The notes below the pieces were generated by a model that ran no database searches, had not been told where the DNA came from, and saw only the letters and a list, made by a program, of their open reading frames with translations. From CAVRCA01 sp963719345 (GTDB lineage Bacteria > Pseudomonadota > Alphaproteobacteria > Acetobacterales > Acetobacteraceae): a stretch of 64,000 nt of DNA. The stretch spans positions 434,001 through 498,000 of the forward strand of contig CAVRCA010000003.1 in the NCBI GenBank assembly GCA_963719345.1, in the 5' to 3' direction. Of this stretch, positions 1 through 8,253 are shown piece after piece. Position numbers and translations under genes: made by a program. Position 1 is the first letter of the stretch. Every line of letters starts with the position of its first letter.

Positions 1-237
1 GAACGGCTGCGAGATGGTCTTGCCGAAGCCGATCGGCAGCGGGCTGTCCTGGTAGGCCAGCGCGGCGAGCGACTCGGGCACGAAGAGATGGCGCGGCACG
101 CACAGCATGGCCGCCAGTATCCGCTCGTCGAGCGCCGCCTTGCCGAGTTCGTCCTGCATGAGCTCCGTCTGGATGCCGATCACCTCGACCATGTGCCGGC
201 GCAGAACCGCGAAATGTCTTTCGTCCATCGGCTTCAT
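1..237 (-). CDS. pcm: Protein-L-isoaspartate O-methyltransferase, N-terminal part
   Basis: The first 79 residues of a gene that runs off the left edge. Enzymes of this family use S-adenosylmethionine to methylate isoaspartyl residues in damaged proteins, starting their repair in the cytosol. The visible part has the family layout: an N-terminal helical segment, then CVPRHLFVP (about residues 47-54), then PLPIGFGKTISQPF at residues 66-79, matching the conserved G-x-T-I-S-Q-P loop ahead of the SAM-binding fold. The ATG at 237 is used because the reading begins MKPMDERHF with no better upstream start. The methyltransferase core lies outside the window, so activity cannot be judged. The divergent region to 428 has no gene. 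Confidence 0.85.
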   Translation of the reverse strand, partial: MKPMDERHFAVLRRHMVEVIGIQTELMQDELGKAALDERILAAMLCVPRHLFVPESLAALAYQDSPLPIGFGKTISQPF

Positions 238-428
238 GGCGAGCGATCCTCCCGATGTTGCGGCGCGATACGGCCCTGTGCCACGAGGCGCCCGACCGGC
301 TTTGTTCTGCCGCCGAACCAGGCGTCAGGCCCGTGTGGCTGACGCCACCACTGACCGGAGCCCGCCAGCGGAGTTCGCGGTCCCGCTGCGCCGAAGTACC
401 CGTGCGGTGGAACCTTTCGAAAAGTTCG

Positions 429-722
429 CTACGCGACCGTGTGGACGATCACGGGACCGGACACCGCGCTCGCCGATCCGACCATCAGGGGTGCGAGGTT
501 TTCCTCAATCCACGCGAGCCCGCGTCGGTTCGACTCCTCGGCGCCCGCGTAATCGTTGAAGATGCTGATCGCCGTCACCGTATCGTCCGGTGCGTAGATC
601 ACGTAGTACGCCCTGAAGCCCGGAACATCACTGATGATGGGGATTGCCCCTTCCTTGATCGTGCGGGTCAGTTCCTCGGCCTTGCCGGCCTTTGCTTTTC
701 CCTGACGAATGGCTGCGTACAT
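429..722 (-). CDS. Small ABM-domain (antibiotic biosynthesis monooxygenase-like) protein
   Basis: A 97-residue protein beginning MYAAIRQGKAKAGKAEEL. The order is a beta strand with R-x-G-K, a helix, a strand around PGFRAYYVIY, then VTAISIFNDYAGAEESNRR and a final helix. This is the dimeric alpha/beta barrel layout of ABM-domain proteins, which range from cofactor-free monooxygenases to heme or stress proteins. No residue seen here identifies a substrate. It is a stand-alone gene pointing toward pcm, about 190 bases from that start. The 270 bases upstream, before the binding-protein gene at 995, contain no convincing gene. Family membership is judged by pattern only. Confidence 0.7.
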   Translation of the reverse strand: MYAAIRQGKAKAGKAEELTRTIKEGAIPIISDVPGFRAYYVIYAPDDTVTAISIFNDYAGAEESNRRGLAWIEENLAPLMVGSASAVSGPVIVHTVA

Positions 723-994
723 GGCTGGTTTCCTCGTCTTGACGGACCGGGATTACCCAAATCCGATCCCGGCCTCGGGGCCACCGTAGCCGAGGACACG
801 TAATCAAGCACTACCGCGGCCAGGTCTCGGAAGGGAGATCTCCGAACCTCGTCGGCCCGGGTGACCAACACTGGCGTAGCTGGAGCCCGTCGTGGCATGG
901 TCCGGCCAAAAGGTCTGGAACTCGAACTTCAGAAAAACCTGGAGCGAGTATCCAGTCGCTCACGTCCAACAATGACAACAAGGGAGGAAGAAGA

Positions 995-2203
995 ATGACG
1001 AGGAAGATGTGCGCTCTTGCCGCGCTGGTCCTGGCGGCGGCGCTGATACAGCCCGTACATGCGCAGCAGGACACAACCCCTGGGGTGACGACGACCGAGA
1101 TCAAGATCGGCAACATTGCCGCCTACAGTGGTCCCGCGTCGGCTTACGGCATCATCGCGCGCACCGAGGGCGCGTTCATGAAGATGGTCAACGACCAGGG
1201 CGGCGTTGCCGGACATAAGCTTGTCTACGACTCTGTCGACGATGGCTACAGCCCGCCCAAGGCGGTCGAGCAGGCCCGTCGGCTGATCGAGGAGGACCGG
1301 GTTGCCTTCCTGTTCGCGACGATCGGCACTCCCAGCAATACCGCGATCTCGAGATACGTGAACGACAAGGGCGTCCCGCTGCTGTTCCTTGGAAGCGGCG
1401 CCGATAAATGGGGCAATTACAAGCAATTCCCCTGGTTGATGGGCTGGCAGCCGAGTTATCGCACCGAGGCGCAGATCTACACTCAATACGCGCTCAAGAA
1501 TAAGCCGAACGCAAAGATCGCGATCCTCTATCAGAACGATGATTTCGGTAAGGATTATCCGGCGGGCGTGCGCGACGTGCTCGGTGACCGGTTCTCCCAG
1601 AAGGTGACGACCGCTTCGTACGAAGTCACCGATGCCACCATCGACAGCCAGGCGCTCGCCCTCAAGCAGTCAGGAGCGGAGGTGCTGATCGTGGCCGCCA
1701 CGCCGAAATTCGCGGCCCAGATGATCCGCAAGGTCTCTGAACTCGACTGGCACCCGCTGTTTTTTCTCACCAACGTGTCGATCTCGGTCGGCTCGGTCAT
1801 CACGCCGGCAGGACCCGAGCGGGCGCTCGGGATCATCAGCGCCGCCTACATCAAGGACCCGACCGACCCGACCTGGAAGGATGATCCTGGCATGAAGCAA
1901 TGGCGCACCTTCATGGCGAAATACATGCCTGACGCGGACCCGACCGACAGCGGACCTGTGTTCGCATTCGGTGTCACCTGGACGTTGTGGCAAGTGCTCA
2001 AGCAATGTGACGGCGACTTCTCGCGCGCCAACATCATGCGTCAAGCGGCAAACCTCCACGAGCTCGAAATTCCCGTATTGCTGCCGGGGATCAAGGTCAG
2101 TACCAGCCCAACCAACTTCCACCCGATCCGGCAGATGCAATTGCAGAAGTGGACGGGCAAGACCTGGGAACTGTTCGGGCCGATCCTGGGTACCGGCACC
2201 TGA
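995..2203 (+). CDS. Branched-chain-type ABC transporter substrate-binding protein
   Basis: A 402-residue periplasmic binding protein of the LivJ/LivK type (Peripla_BP_6). It starts with a Sec signal peptide, MTRKMCALAALVLAAALIQP, ending in VHA before QQD, so the mature protein starts near residue 24. The mature part opens with TPGVTTTEIKIGNIAAYSGP, typical of the family, followed by the pattern GGVAGHKLVYDSVDDGY. The start has a purine-rich site (gggaggaag) just upstream. Family ligands include amino acids, amides and aromatic acids; the actual ligand is unknown. It lies about 4 kb from livHMGF, and a second binding protein closes that operon, so this may be an alternative receptor for the same permease (inference). 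Confidence 0.88.
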   Translation: MTRKMCALAALVLAAALIQPVHAQQDTTPGVTTTEIKIGNIAAYSGPASAYGIIARTEGAFMKMVNDQGGVAGHKLVYDSVDDGYSPPKAVEQARRLIEEDRVAFLFATIGTPSNTAISRYVNDKGVPLLFLGSGADKWGNYKQFPWLMGWQPSYRTEAQIYTQYALKNKPNAKIAILYQNDDFGKDYPAGVRDVLGDRFSQKVTTASYEVTDATIDSQALALKQSGAEVLIVAATPKFAAQMIRKVSELDWHPLFFLTNVSISVGSVITPAGPERALGIISAAYIKDPTDPTWKDDPGMKQWRTFMAKYMPDADPTDSGPVFAFGVTWTLWQVLKQCDGDFSRANIMRQAANLHELEIPVLLPGIKVSTSPTNFHPIRQMQLQKWTGKTWELFGPILGTGT

Positions 2204-2213
2204 AAAGAAGATA

Positions 2214-2241
2214 GGCGGGGTGCAGATCGTCGTGCCCCGCC
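2214..2241. terminator. Hairpin between convergent genes, likely bidirectional terminator
   Basis: A perfect 7-bp stem, GGCGGGG at 2214-2220 paired with CCCCGCC at 2235-2241, lies between the end of the binding-protein gene (2203) and the end of the convergent LLM gene (2248). There is no clean T tract, so strength is uncertain. Confidence 0.45.
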
Positions 2242-2247
2242 TCCCGC

Positions 2248-3102
2248 CTAGGCGTTGACCTCTCGGATGATCCCCGCCCAGCGATCCAGCACCGGCAGGA
2301 TGACATCCGCTTTGGCCGAGTCCAGGCTCGGCGATACTCGGTCGACCCCAAGATCGTCATAGCGCTTGATCAGCTCACCATCGGGCGGCTGCCCGCCGAT
2401 GTTGATCTGCAGGCTGGCCGGATCCCGGCCTGCCTCCGCCGCCATCTGGCGGAAGCGGGGGATCAAATCGGCCAGCGGCGTCTTCGAGTATTCGGTCACC
2501 TGTGGCATCCAGCCGTTGCCGTAGCGGATGGCGCGCCGGGCGCTGTAGGGGAAGGCGCCGCCGACGAGGATGGGCGGGTGCGGCTTCTGCACGGGCTTCG
2601 GCCACGCCATGATCGGGTCGAAATCCACGAATTCCCCATGATACTCGGCGCGCTCCTGCGTCCAGATCGCCTTCATCGCCTCGATCCGTTCGCGCGCCAG
2701 TTTGTGGCGGGCGGCGAAGTCGGTTCCGTGATTCTCCATCTCGTCCTGGTTCCAGCCGTTGCCGACGCCAAACACGAAACGTCCGTTGCTCACGTGGTCT
2801 AGCGAGGCGACGAGCTTGGCGGTCTGGATCGGGTCACGCTGCGCAATCAAGCAAACGCCGGTGCCGATTTTCAACGTCGTGGTGGCCAGCGCCGCCGCGG
2901 TCAGCGTGACGAACGGGTCCATGACGTCGTAGTACTTCTTGGGAAGCTCGCCGCCCAGGATGAACGGCGTCTTGCGTGAGAGCGGGATGTGCGAGTGCTC
3001 CGGCGCCCACAGCGTGTCGAACCCACGCTCTTCCAGCGCCCGCGCCAACTCGGCCGGCGTCATCGAGTAGTCGGTGAAGAACATCGATGCGCCGAACTTC
3101 AT
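2248..3102 (-). CDS. LLM-class (luciferase-like) flavin/F420-type oxidoreductase
   Basis: A 284-residue TIM-barrel protein of the luciferase-like monooxygenase superfamily, closest by pattern to the TIGR03619-type F420-dependent group. Visible landmarks are MKFGASMFFTDYSM at the start, GFDTLWAPEHSHIP, TTLKIGTGVCLIAQRDPIQTAK, the barrel segment GRFVFGVGNGWNQDEM, and the substrate-side loop KPHPPILVGG. Such enzymes use reduced flavin or F420; the substrate is not predictable. It is one of four LLM genes between 2.2 and 12.9 kb, interleaved with a Liv-type transporter. It points away from the AAA gene at 3345, with about 240 bases between them. Whether this organism makes F420 cannot be told from this window; FMN use is the safer assumption. 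Confidence 0.85.
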   Translation of the reverse strand: MKFGASMFFTDYSMTPAELARALEERGFDTLWAPEHSHIPLSRKTPFILGGELPKKYYDVMDPFVTLTAAALATTTLKIGTGVCLIAQRDPIQTAKLVASLDHVSNGRFVFGVGNGWNQDEMENHGTDFAARHKLARERIEAMKAIWTQERAEYHGEFVDFDPIMAWPKPVQKPHPPILVGGAFPYSARRAIRYGNGWMPQVTEYSKTPLADLIPRFRQMAAEAGRDPASLQINIGGQPPDGELIKRYDDLGVDRVSPSLDSAKADVILPVLDRWAGIIREVNA

Positions 3103-3308
3103 GGTTTTGCCTCCCGCGGCACTGCCCGCAGGCAGTATCGCCGGAACGTGTCACACCCGTCGAGACTCCGCTGGGCCGCGCACGACAACGATGCCGAGAA
3201 TGACCGGCAATCGTGTCGGCGCCGGGGAACCTGCGACCCGTCGCTGACCTTGAACGTGCTCACCGGGCGCACGGCTCGCGAAGCCGAGGCACCCCAAGCC
3301 CGTTCCCT

Positions 3309-3344
3309 TCCTACGGGGACCGCAGCTCCTACGGGGACCGCAGC
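3309..3344 (+). repeat. Perfect 18-bp tandem duplication at the start of the AAA gene
   Basis: Two identical copies of an 18-bp unit beginning tcctacggggac, at 3309-3326 and 3327-3344, end exactly where the preferred ATG (3345) begins. The purine-rich part of the second copy (acggggac) is the only ribosome-binding-like sequence. If translation began upstream at 3213, the units would encode SYGDRS twice. Confidence 0.85.
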
Positions 3345-4898
3345 ATGCAGCCAAGTCTCGATGATACCGTCGCGGACACGCCTTTCCGCCTGGAGGTCAA
3401 TCCCGGCGAGGCCGTGGCGCATGCCGGGTGGCGAAGGGCGCGCGCGACCGCGCTCGCCGTGCTGGACCAGGGCCGCGCGGTGGTCCTGCTTGGGCCGCCT
3501 GGGACGGGCAAGACCCTGCTGTTGCAGGACTTGGCTCAGGCGCTGCGGCACGGCGGCCGATCCGTGCGTCTTGCCGCACGCGGAGACCGGCTGGACCTGA
3601 TCTCGGCCGCGGATATCCTGATCGTGGACGACGCTGCGCAGCTGAGCGCTGAAGCGCTGGCTCGCCTCGGCGCGACGGACAAGCCGTTCGTCCTCGCCGC
3701 GGTCCCGAGCTTCGCCAGGCGACTGGCCGGACTGGCCCGCCCGGTCACGACCGTGACACTGGAACCGCTCCCGCCGGAGGAGGTCGCCCGCTTCGTGGCC
3801 ACCCGGCTCTCGGCCGCGGGACGGCCCCGGGATAGGCTGGAGCCTGATGCCGTGCTTGCGCTCGCCCAGCACTCGGCGGGCCTGCCGCGCCTGGTCAACG
3901 TGCTCGGTCAGGTGGCCGTGCTCCTGGCGGAGTTGGAGCAAGCTCCCCGCGTCGGCCGGCGGCATGTCGAAGAGGCGGTTGCCATACGTGGCGGTGCCTC
4001 GCCACGCCCCGAGCCGACCGCGGACGCCGAAACCGGTGCGGCGTCTTCTGTTGCGGCTCATGCCCCCCTTCCCGCTTCGCGGCGTCGCGCGCAGATCATC
4101 GCCGCAGTGACGGGGGTGTGCCTGGTGTTCGGCGGCGGCTGGGTTCTGCTTGGGAACCAGGGAACCGACGTGACGGTAGCGCGCACGGACGACCGCAGCA
4201 GCGCGGCCGAGAGCCCGACGAGTGACGTCGGCAATCAACCGCAGGAGGCGCACCTCGATGACCAGAGCCACGGTATCGAGATGCCAGGCAATGACGTCGG
4301 CAGCCCGGCGCCGGTCGAGCATCGGCCCGCGCCGCAGGACACGCCGGTGTCGCAGGATTCGCCAGCGTCGCAGGGTTCACCAGCGTCGCAGGGTTCACCA
4401 GCGTCGCAGGGTTCACCAGCGTCGCAGGGTTCACCAGCGTCGCAGGGTTCACCAGCGTCGCAGGACACGCCCGTGCGTCCGAACACGCCCGTGCCTCCCG
4501 ATACGACGGCGGCGAGTGTCCCGTCCAACGCGGGCAACGCCTCCCCTCAGCGACCTGCGATTGCTGGCGGTCCCGTCGCTTTCCGCGGCCCGGTGTACAA
4601 CGAGACGATCCAGCAAGGCGGCCAAATGTCCCTGGTGATCAGGCGACAGGGACCGTCGGGCGCGGTCACGGCACATTTCGAGGCTTGGGGCGGCCTGCTC
4701 GGGTCCGGAGAACTCGCCGGCCATCTGTCCGCGGACGGCCACATCTCCGCGGCGGGTCAGCTCATGGTGGGCAAGAACCCGTTCATCTGCGACCTGAGCG
4801 GAACCCTGGTCGGGGACCACCTCACGGGCTCGGCCACTTTCGTGCACAGCGCCAACGGCAATACCGCGCAGAGCCGCTTCACGCTGACGAGATCCTGA
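3345..4898 (+). CDS. Membrane-anchored ExeA/GspA-like AAA ATPase with repeat linker
   Basis: A 517-residue protein if started at 3345; 44 further residues are open upstream to 3213. Layout: AAA ATPase at about 25-215 with Walker A GPPGTGKT (50-57) and Walker B ILIVDD (91-96); one membrane segment at about 250-269 (IIAAVTGVCLVFGGGWVLL); a long Pro/Ser/Gln linker with five PASQGS repeats; and a C-terminal beta-rich domain of about 110 residues (from AFRGPVYNE) with one cysteine. The ATPase resembles ExeA/GspA proteins, which couple ATP hydrolysis to envelope assembly or peptidoglycan remodelling. No secretion genes are near. The C-terminal domain would be periplasmic and is not one I recognise. 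The neighbours are divergent or convergent LLM genes, so it is transcribed alone. Confidence 0.75.
   Translation: MQPSLDDTVADTPFRLEVNPGEAVAHAGWRRARATALAVLDQGRAVVLLGPPGTGKTLLLQDLAQALRHGGRSVRLAARGDRLDLISAADILIVDDAAQLSAEALARLGATDKPFVLAAVPSFARRLAGLARPVTTVTLEPLPPEEVARFVATRLSAAGRPRDRLEPDAVLALAQHSAGLPRLVNVLGQVAVLLAELEQAPRVGRRHVEEAVAIRGGASPRPEPTADAETGAASSVAAHAPLPASRRRAQIIAAVTGVCLVFGGGWVLLGNQGTDVTVARTDDRSSAAESPTSDVGNQPQEAHLDDQSHGIEMPGNDVGSPAPVEHRPAPQDTPVSQDSPASQGSPASQGSPASQGSPASQGSPASQGSPASQDTPVRPNTPVPPDTTAASVPSNAGNASPQRPAIAGGPVAFRGPVYNETIQQGGQMSLVIRRQGPSGAVTAHFEAWGGLLGSGELAGHLSADGHISAAGQLMVGKNPFICDLSGTLVGDHLTGSATFVHSANGNTAQSRFTLTRS
4362..4451 (+). repeat. Five perfect 18-bp tandem repeats encoding PASQGS
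   Basis: Five identical copies of ccagcgtcgcagggttca, flanked by degenerate copies (PVSQDS before, PASQDT after), lie in the linker of the AAA protein. The unit is a multiple of three, so copy-number change would alter linker length without a frameshift. Perfect identity suggests recent expansion or gene conversion. Confidence 0.92.
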
Positions 4899-4989
4899 GG
4901 GGCCAATCGCAGTTGCAATGCTTGCGCGGCCGGGCACGAGTGTCGATGCCGACGGCCGCGCCTGGTCCTGCACGCTACCCGGATCGAGC

Positions 4990-5019
4990 GTCAGAGTTTG
5001 GCAGTAGTCAGAGTTTGGC
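4990..5019. repeat. Short direct repeat across the stop of the LLM gene
   Basis: The 13-base unit gtcagagtttggc occurs at 4990-5002 and 5007-5019, 17 bases apart. The right-hand copy encodes the last residues of the LLM protein. The left-hand copy carries its stop codon, so the C-terminus looks like a small slippage duplication. Confidence 0.7.
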
Positions 5020-5971
5020 CAGGTACATCGTCGCGGAAGCGGCGCATGTTGCCGATCGTCGAGTCGAGGTTCTGGTTGGGGCCGTAGCCGAACAGCCGGA
5101 CGTCGACGGCGCTCACTCCGAGATCGGCCAGCCGCTTGATGTCGCCCACCCAGTCGGCGTCGCTGCCCGTGAACATCTCGGCTTCACCGTCAATCGAGCC
5201 GCGCGGCTTGACGCCAGGGCCGGCCAGGACCCGCAGCGCGACGGTGATCTCGGACGGATCGCGACCGGCCTTCTCGGCGAACCCACGGAAACGCGTCATC
5301 CCGGCCTGAAAGCGGTGTGCGGTGTTCATGGGGAATTGCGGGTTGGTGCCGACCGGATACCAGCCATGGGCGTATTTGACCGTGCGGCGCAACGCCGGCC
5401 CACTCTCGCCGCCAACCCAGATCGGGATCGGGTTCTGCGCCGGCTTCGGGGTGAAAACGACATCGTCGAACTTGACATACTTGCCGGAGAATTTCGGCAG
5501 TTCCGCGGTCCAGAGCTCCTTGCACGCTTCCATCCACTCGTCGGTCACATGTCCACGGTCGTCGAATGGGGCGGCCCCGATGGCCTCGAACTCCTCTCGG
5601 CACCAACCGACGCCAATGCCCAGAGTAAGGCGGCCTTTCGACAAGAAATCGATGGTGGACAGGAGCTTTGCCGTCAGCACGGCGGGCCGGTGCGGCACCA
5701 CCATGACTGACAGCACGAAGCGAAGCTTCTTGGTCAGTGCGGCAATGAAGGCGGTGGTGGCAAGCTGCTCCAGCCAGGCGGCCTGCGTGCCGGCGGGGAA
5801 CTCGCCCGTACCGGTGTAGGGGTATTTCGACTCCAGGTTCCGAGGGACCATGATGTGATCGCTGATCGTGACATAGTCGAAGCCGAGCGCCTCACCCTCG
5901 GTGATGATGCGCGTGAGACTGTCGGGATCGATCATTGGACCGGATGTGGGGGCGTTGAAACCTATCTGCAT
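4991..5971 (-). CDS. LLM-class F420/flavin-dependent oxidoreductase (TIGR03619-like)
   Basis: A 326-residue LLM-superfamily protein. It starts MQIGFNAPTSGPMIDP and carries GFDYVTISDHIMVP, the inserted YPYTGTGEFPAG loop typical of TIGR03619 members, LRFVLSVMVVPHRPAVLTAK, GRLTLGIGVGWCREEFEA, and PIPIWVGGESGPALRR. The barrel is complete. It is divergent from livH, with a gap of about 200 bases (5972-6170) that probably holds both promoters. This places an oxidoreductase directly opposite the transporter operon, as expected if it acts on the imported compound (inference). The last ten codons overlap a short direct repeat. Substrate and cofactor cannot be assigned. Confidence 0.87.
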   Translation of the reverse strand: MQIGFNAPTSGPMIDPDSLTRIITEGEALGFDYVTISDHIMVPRNLESKYPYTGTGEFPAGTQAAWLEQLATTAFIAALTKKLRFVLSVMVVPHRPAVLTAKLLSTIDFLSKGRLTLGIGVGWCREEFEAIGAAPFDDRGHVTDEWMEACKELWTAELPKFSGKYVKFDDVVFTPKPAQNPIPIWVGGESGPALRRTVKYAHGWYPVGTNPQFPMNTAHRFQAGMTRFRGFAEKAGRDPSEITVALRVLAGPGVKPRGSIDGEAEMFTGSDADWVGDIKRLADLGVSAVDVRLFGYGPNQNLDSTIGNMRRFRDDVPGQTLTTAKL

Positions 5972-6170
5972 GACTTCCTCCCTGTCAGATCTGCATTGTC
6001 GTCAGCAGGTTCGATCACACCGGGCGCGGCCTGGACAAAGGCTTGCTCGATGATCGGTAAGTGATACCGTCCGGGTGATCAGGCGACAATCACGGCTGAA
6101 CACCGGTCCGGTGGCAGACCGGCCGAGGCAGCGCGTCGACCTCGGGGAAGAACAAGCTTGCAGGGAAGAA

Positions 6171-7046
6171 ATGGATCTCGACATCATCCCGAACGGGCTT
6201 GCGGCGGGAAGCCTCTACGCGCTGGTCGCGGTCGGCTTCAACGTGCTGTATCGCCCGACCAACGTCTTCAATTTCGCCCAAGGCGACCTCGTGATGCTGG
6301 GAGCGATGATCGCGGCGAGCGCCATAGCGGCGGGGCTGCCGTGGTTCGTCGCGCTGTTGGCGGCGGCGGCCCTGGTCGGGGTCGTCGGACTTGCCGAGAA
6401 CGTCGTGGCGGTCGCACCCGTGGTGCGTCGCTCATCGGCAAGCCACGCCTGGATCATCTCGACGCTCGCCTATTCGCTGATCATCGACAATCTCGTCGGC
6501 CATGTCTGGGGGCCGGACCCGATCCGCGTCGATCCGCCGTGGCCGTTCTCCCTGGCGAGTTTCACGGTCGGCGGAATGCGGACCAGCTCGTACCAGATCG
6601 CTCTCATCGTGCTGACCGGGGTGATGGTTCTGCTGATCGAGCAATTCTATCGCACGCGCGCCGGCAAGGCGGTGCGGGCAGTCGCCGAGGACCGCGACGC
6701 CGCCCTGCTGCGCGGCATCGATCCCGACCGGTTGAGCCGCTGGTCGTTCTTCCTCGGCGCCGGATTTGCCGCGCTCACCGGCCTGCTGGCGGCGCCGACG
6801 ATGTACGCGTCGACGCAGCTCGGGCCGTCCTTGCTGGTGAAAGGGTTCGAGGCGGCGGCGGTAGGCGGTATCGGCAACAACCGGGGTGCGCTGATCGCGG
6901 GCTGGATTTTGGGGCTGGCGGAAGCGTTCGGCGGCTCCCTGCTGTCGCCGGGCTATCAGGCCGCCTCCACGTTCGTGCTGCTGCTGGTGATCCTGCTGAT
7001 CCAGCCGCGCGGGTTGTTCGGACAACCGGAAGCACGCAATGTCTGA
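6171..7046 (+). CDS. livH: Branched-chain-type ABC transporter permease LivH
   Basis: A 291-residue inner-membrane permease of the LivH family. The start at 6171 (MDLDIIPNGLAAGSLYAL) is chosen over an open stretch back to 6075 because it follows agggaagaa and gives the normal LivH N-terminus. Landmarks are GFNVLYRPTNVFNFAQGDLVMLG, several hydrophobic spans, the EAA-like loop RAVAEDRDAALLRGID, and GNNRGALIAGWILGLAEAF near the end. With LivM it would form the membrane channel energised by LivG and LivF. It is the first gene of a tight operon and overlaps livM by 8 bases. Confidence 0.93.
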   Translation: MDLDIIPNGLAAGSLYALVAVGFNVLYRPTNVFNFAQGDLVMLGAMIAASAIAAGLPWFVALLAAAALVGVVGLAENVVAVAPVVRRSSASHAWIISTLAYSLIIDNLVGHVWGPDPIRVDPPWPFSLASFTVGGMRTSSYQIALIVLTGVMVLLIEQFYRTRAGKAVRAVAEDRDAALLRGIDPDRLSRWSFFLGAGFAALTGLLAAPTMYASTQLGPSLLVKGFEAAAVGGIGNNRGALIAGWILGLAEAFGGSLLSPGYQAASTFVLLLVILLIQPRGLFGQPEARNV

Positions 7047-8253
7047 GCGCGCGGACAGCGCGGAACCTCGGCCTGGGCGTTGGCCGGCGTTGCTCGGGGC
7101 TGCGGCGGTCGTGCTGCTCGTGGCGGCCTTCCCGCTGATCGCGCACAGCGACTACCGGCTGTATCTCGGCACCCAGGTCGCGATCTACCTGCTGGTCGCG
7201 ATGGGGCTGAACCTGCTCAGCGGATACGCCGGACAGCCCTCACTCTGCCACGGTGCGCTGCTGGCGGTGGGCGGCTACGTCACGGCGCTCGCCACCACCG
7301 ATCACGGCTGGAGCTTCTGGCCGGCTGCACTGGCAAGCATGGGGCTGACCGCCGCAGCGGGTGCATTGATGGCGTTGCCTGCGTTCCGCGTGTCGGCCTG
7401 GTACTTTGCGCTCATCACCCTGGCGTTCGCCGACGTCGTCGGCGGGATGCTTGTCGAATGGGGCGGCCTGACCCACTCCTTTGCCGGCGTCGTCGGCATC
7501 CCGATGCCGTCGCTGCTCGGGCACACGCTGTCCCCGGCCGAGCTGTTCTGGCTGGTGGCCGCAACCGACATCGCCTGTTTCCTGATGATCGCCAATCTCA
7601 TCCGGGGCCGCTTCGGCCGCGGCTTTGCGGCATTGCGCGACAACGACGCGGCGGCGCGCGCCAGCGGCATCTCGCTCATCGGCCTGAAGATGTTCGCGTT
7701 CGTGATGAGCGCCGCGATCGCCGGACTGGCCGGCGCATTCTACGCCGTGCAGAAGACGGTCATTACCCCGGATGATTTCACGCCGGACGTTTCCATCTTC
7801 TTTCTTGTCGTCGTCGTGCTGGGCGGCAGCGGCCGGCTGTGGGGACCGGCGATCGGCACGCTCGCGTTCTTCGTGGTGCCGGAGTTGCTGAGCGGCCTGC
7901 AATCCTGGCGCCTGCTGATCTACGGGATCGTGCTGCTCGCCCTCATGCTGTTCGCCCCGCATGGCCTCGAGGGCGCAATCCGCAGCGTCTGGCACAGGCT
8001 CCGCCCCGCATCTCGCACCTCGGCCGTCGCCACGAGGGTCAATTCGCCGGTGGGTATGCGAGTCAGTCATGCTTGCCGACGTCGGCATGGCGGTGTCGAT
8101 CCAAGGCTTGCTCAAGCGGTTCGGCGGCGTGACGGCGTTGGATCACGTCGACCTCGCCATCGAGGCCGGCAGCGTTCACGCCATCGTCGGCCCGAACGGC
8201 TCCGGCAAGACAACGATGCTCAACATGATCTGCGGCTTCTTCAAGCCCGATGA
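7039..8253 (+). CDS. livM: Branched-chain-type ABC transporter permease LivM, run-on C-terminus
   Basis: A 404-codon reading of the second permease. Residues 1 to about 325 are a normal LivM: GLNLLSGYAGQPSLCHGAL, the EAA-type loop GFAALRDNDAAARASGI, and a last membrane helix ending near FAPHGLEGAIRSVWHRL. After that the frame continues for about 80 residues of arginine-rich sequence read out of frame through the first 185 bases of livG. No LivM has such a tail to my knowledge. All three frames are open between 8040 and 8130, so a lost stop or an indel near 8000-8070 could explain it. The transporter function itself is secure. Confidence 0.88.
   Translation: MSERADSAEPRPGRWPALLGAAAVVLLVAAFPLIAHSDYRLYLGTQVAIYLLVAMGLNLLSGYAGQPSLCHGALLAVGGYVTALATTDHGWSFWPAALASMGLTAAAGALMALPAFRVSAWYFALITLAFADVVGGMLVEWGGLTHSFAGVVGIPMPSLLGHTLSPAELFWLVAATDIACFLMIANLIRGRFGRGFAALRDNDAAARASGISLIGLKMFAFVMSAAIAGLAGAFYAVQKTVITPDDFTPDVSIFFLVVVVLGGSGRLWGPAIGTLAFFVVPELLSGLQSWRLLIYGIVLLALMLFAPHGLEGAIRSVWHRLRPASRTSAVATRVNSPVGMRVSHACRRRHGGVDPRLAQAVRRRDGVGSRRPRHRGRQRSRHRRPERLRQDNDAQHDLRLLQAR

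Noticed and set aside
4362..4451. Regularly spaced repeats that might suggest a CRISPR array
   Set aside because: The 18-bp units are directly adjacent with no spacers and encode an in-frame PASQGS peptide repeat.
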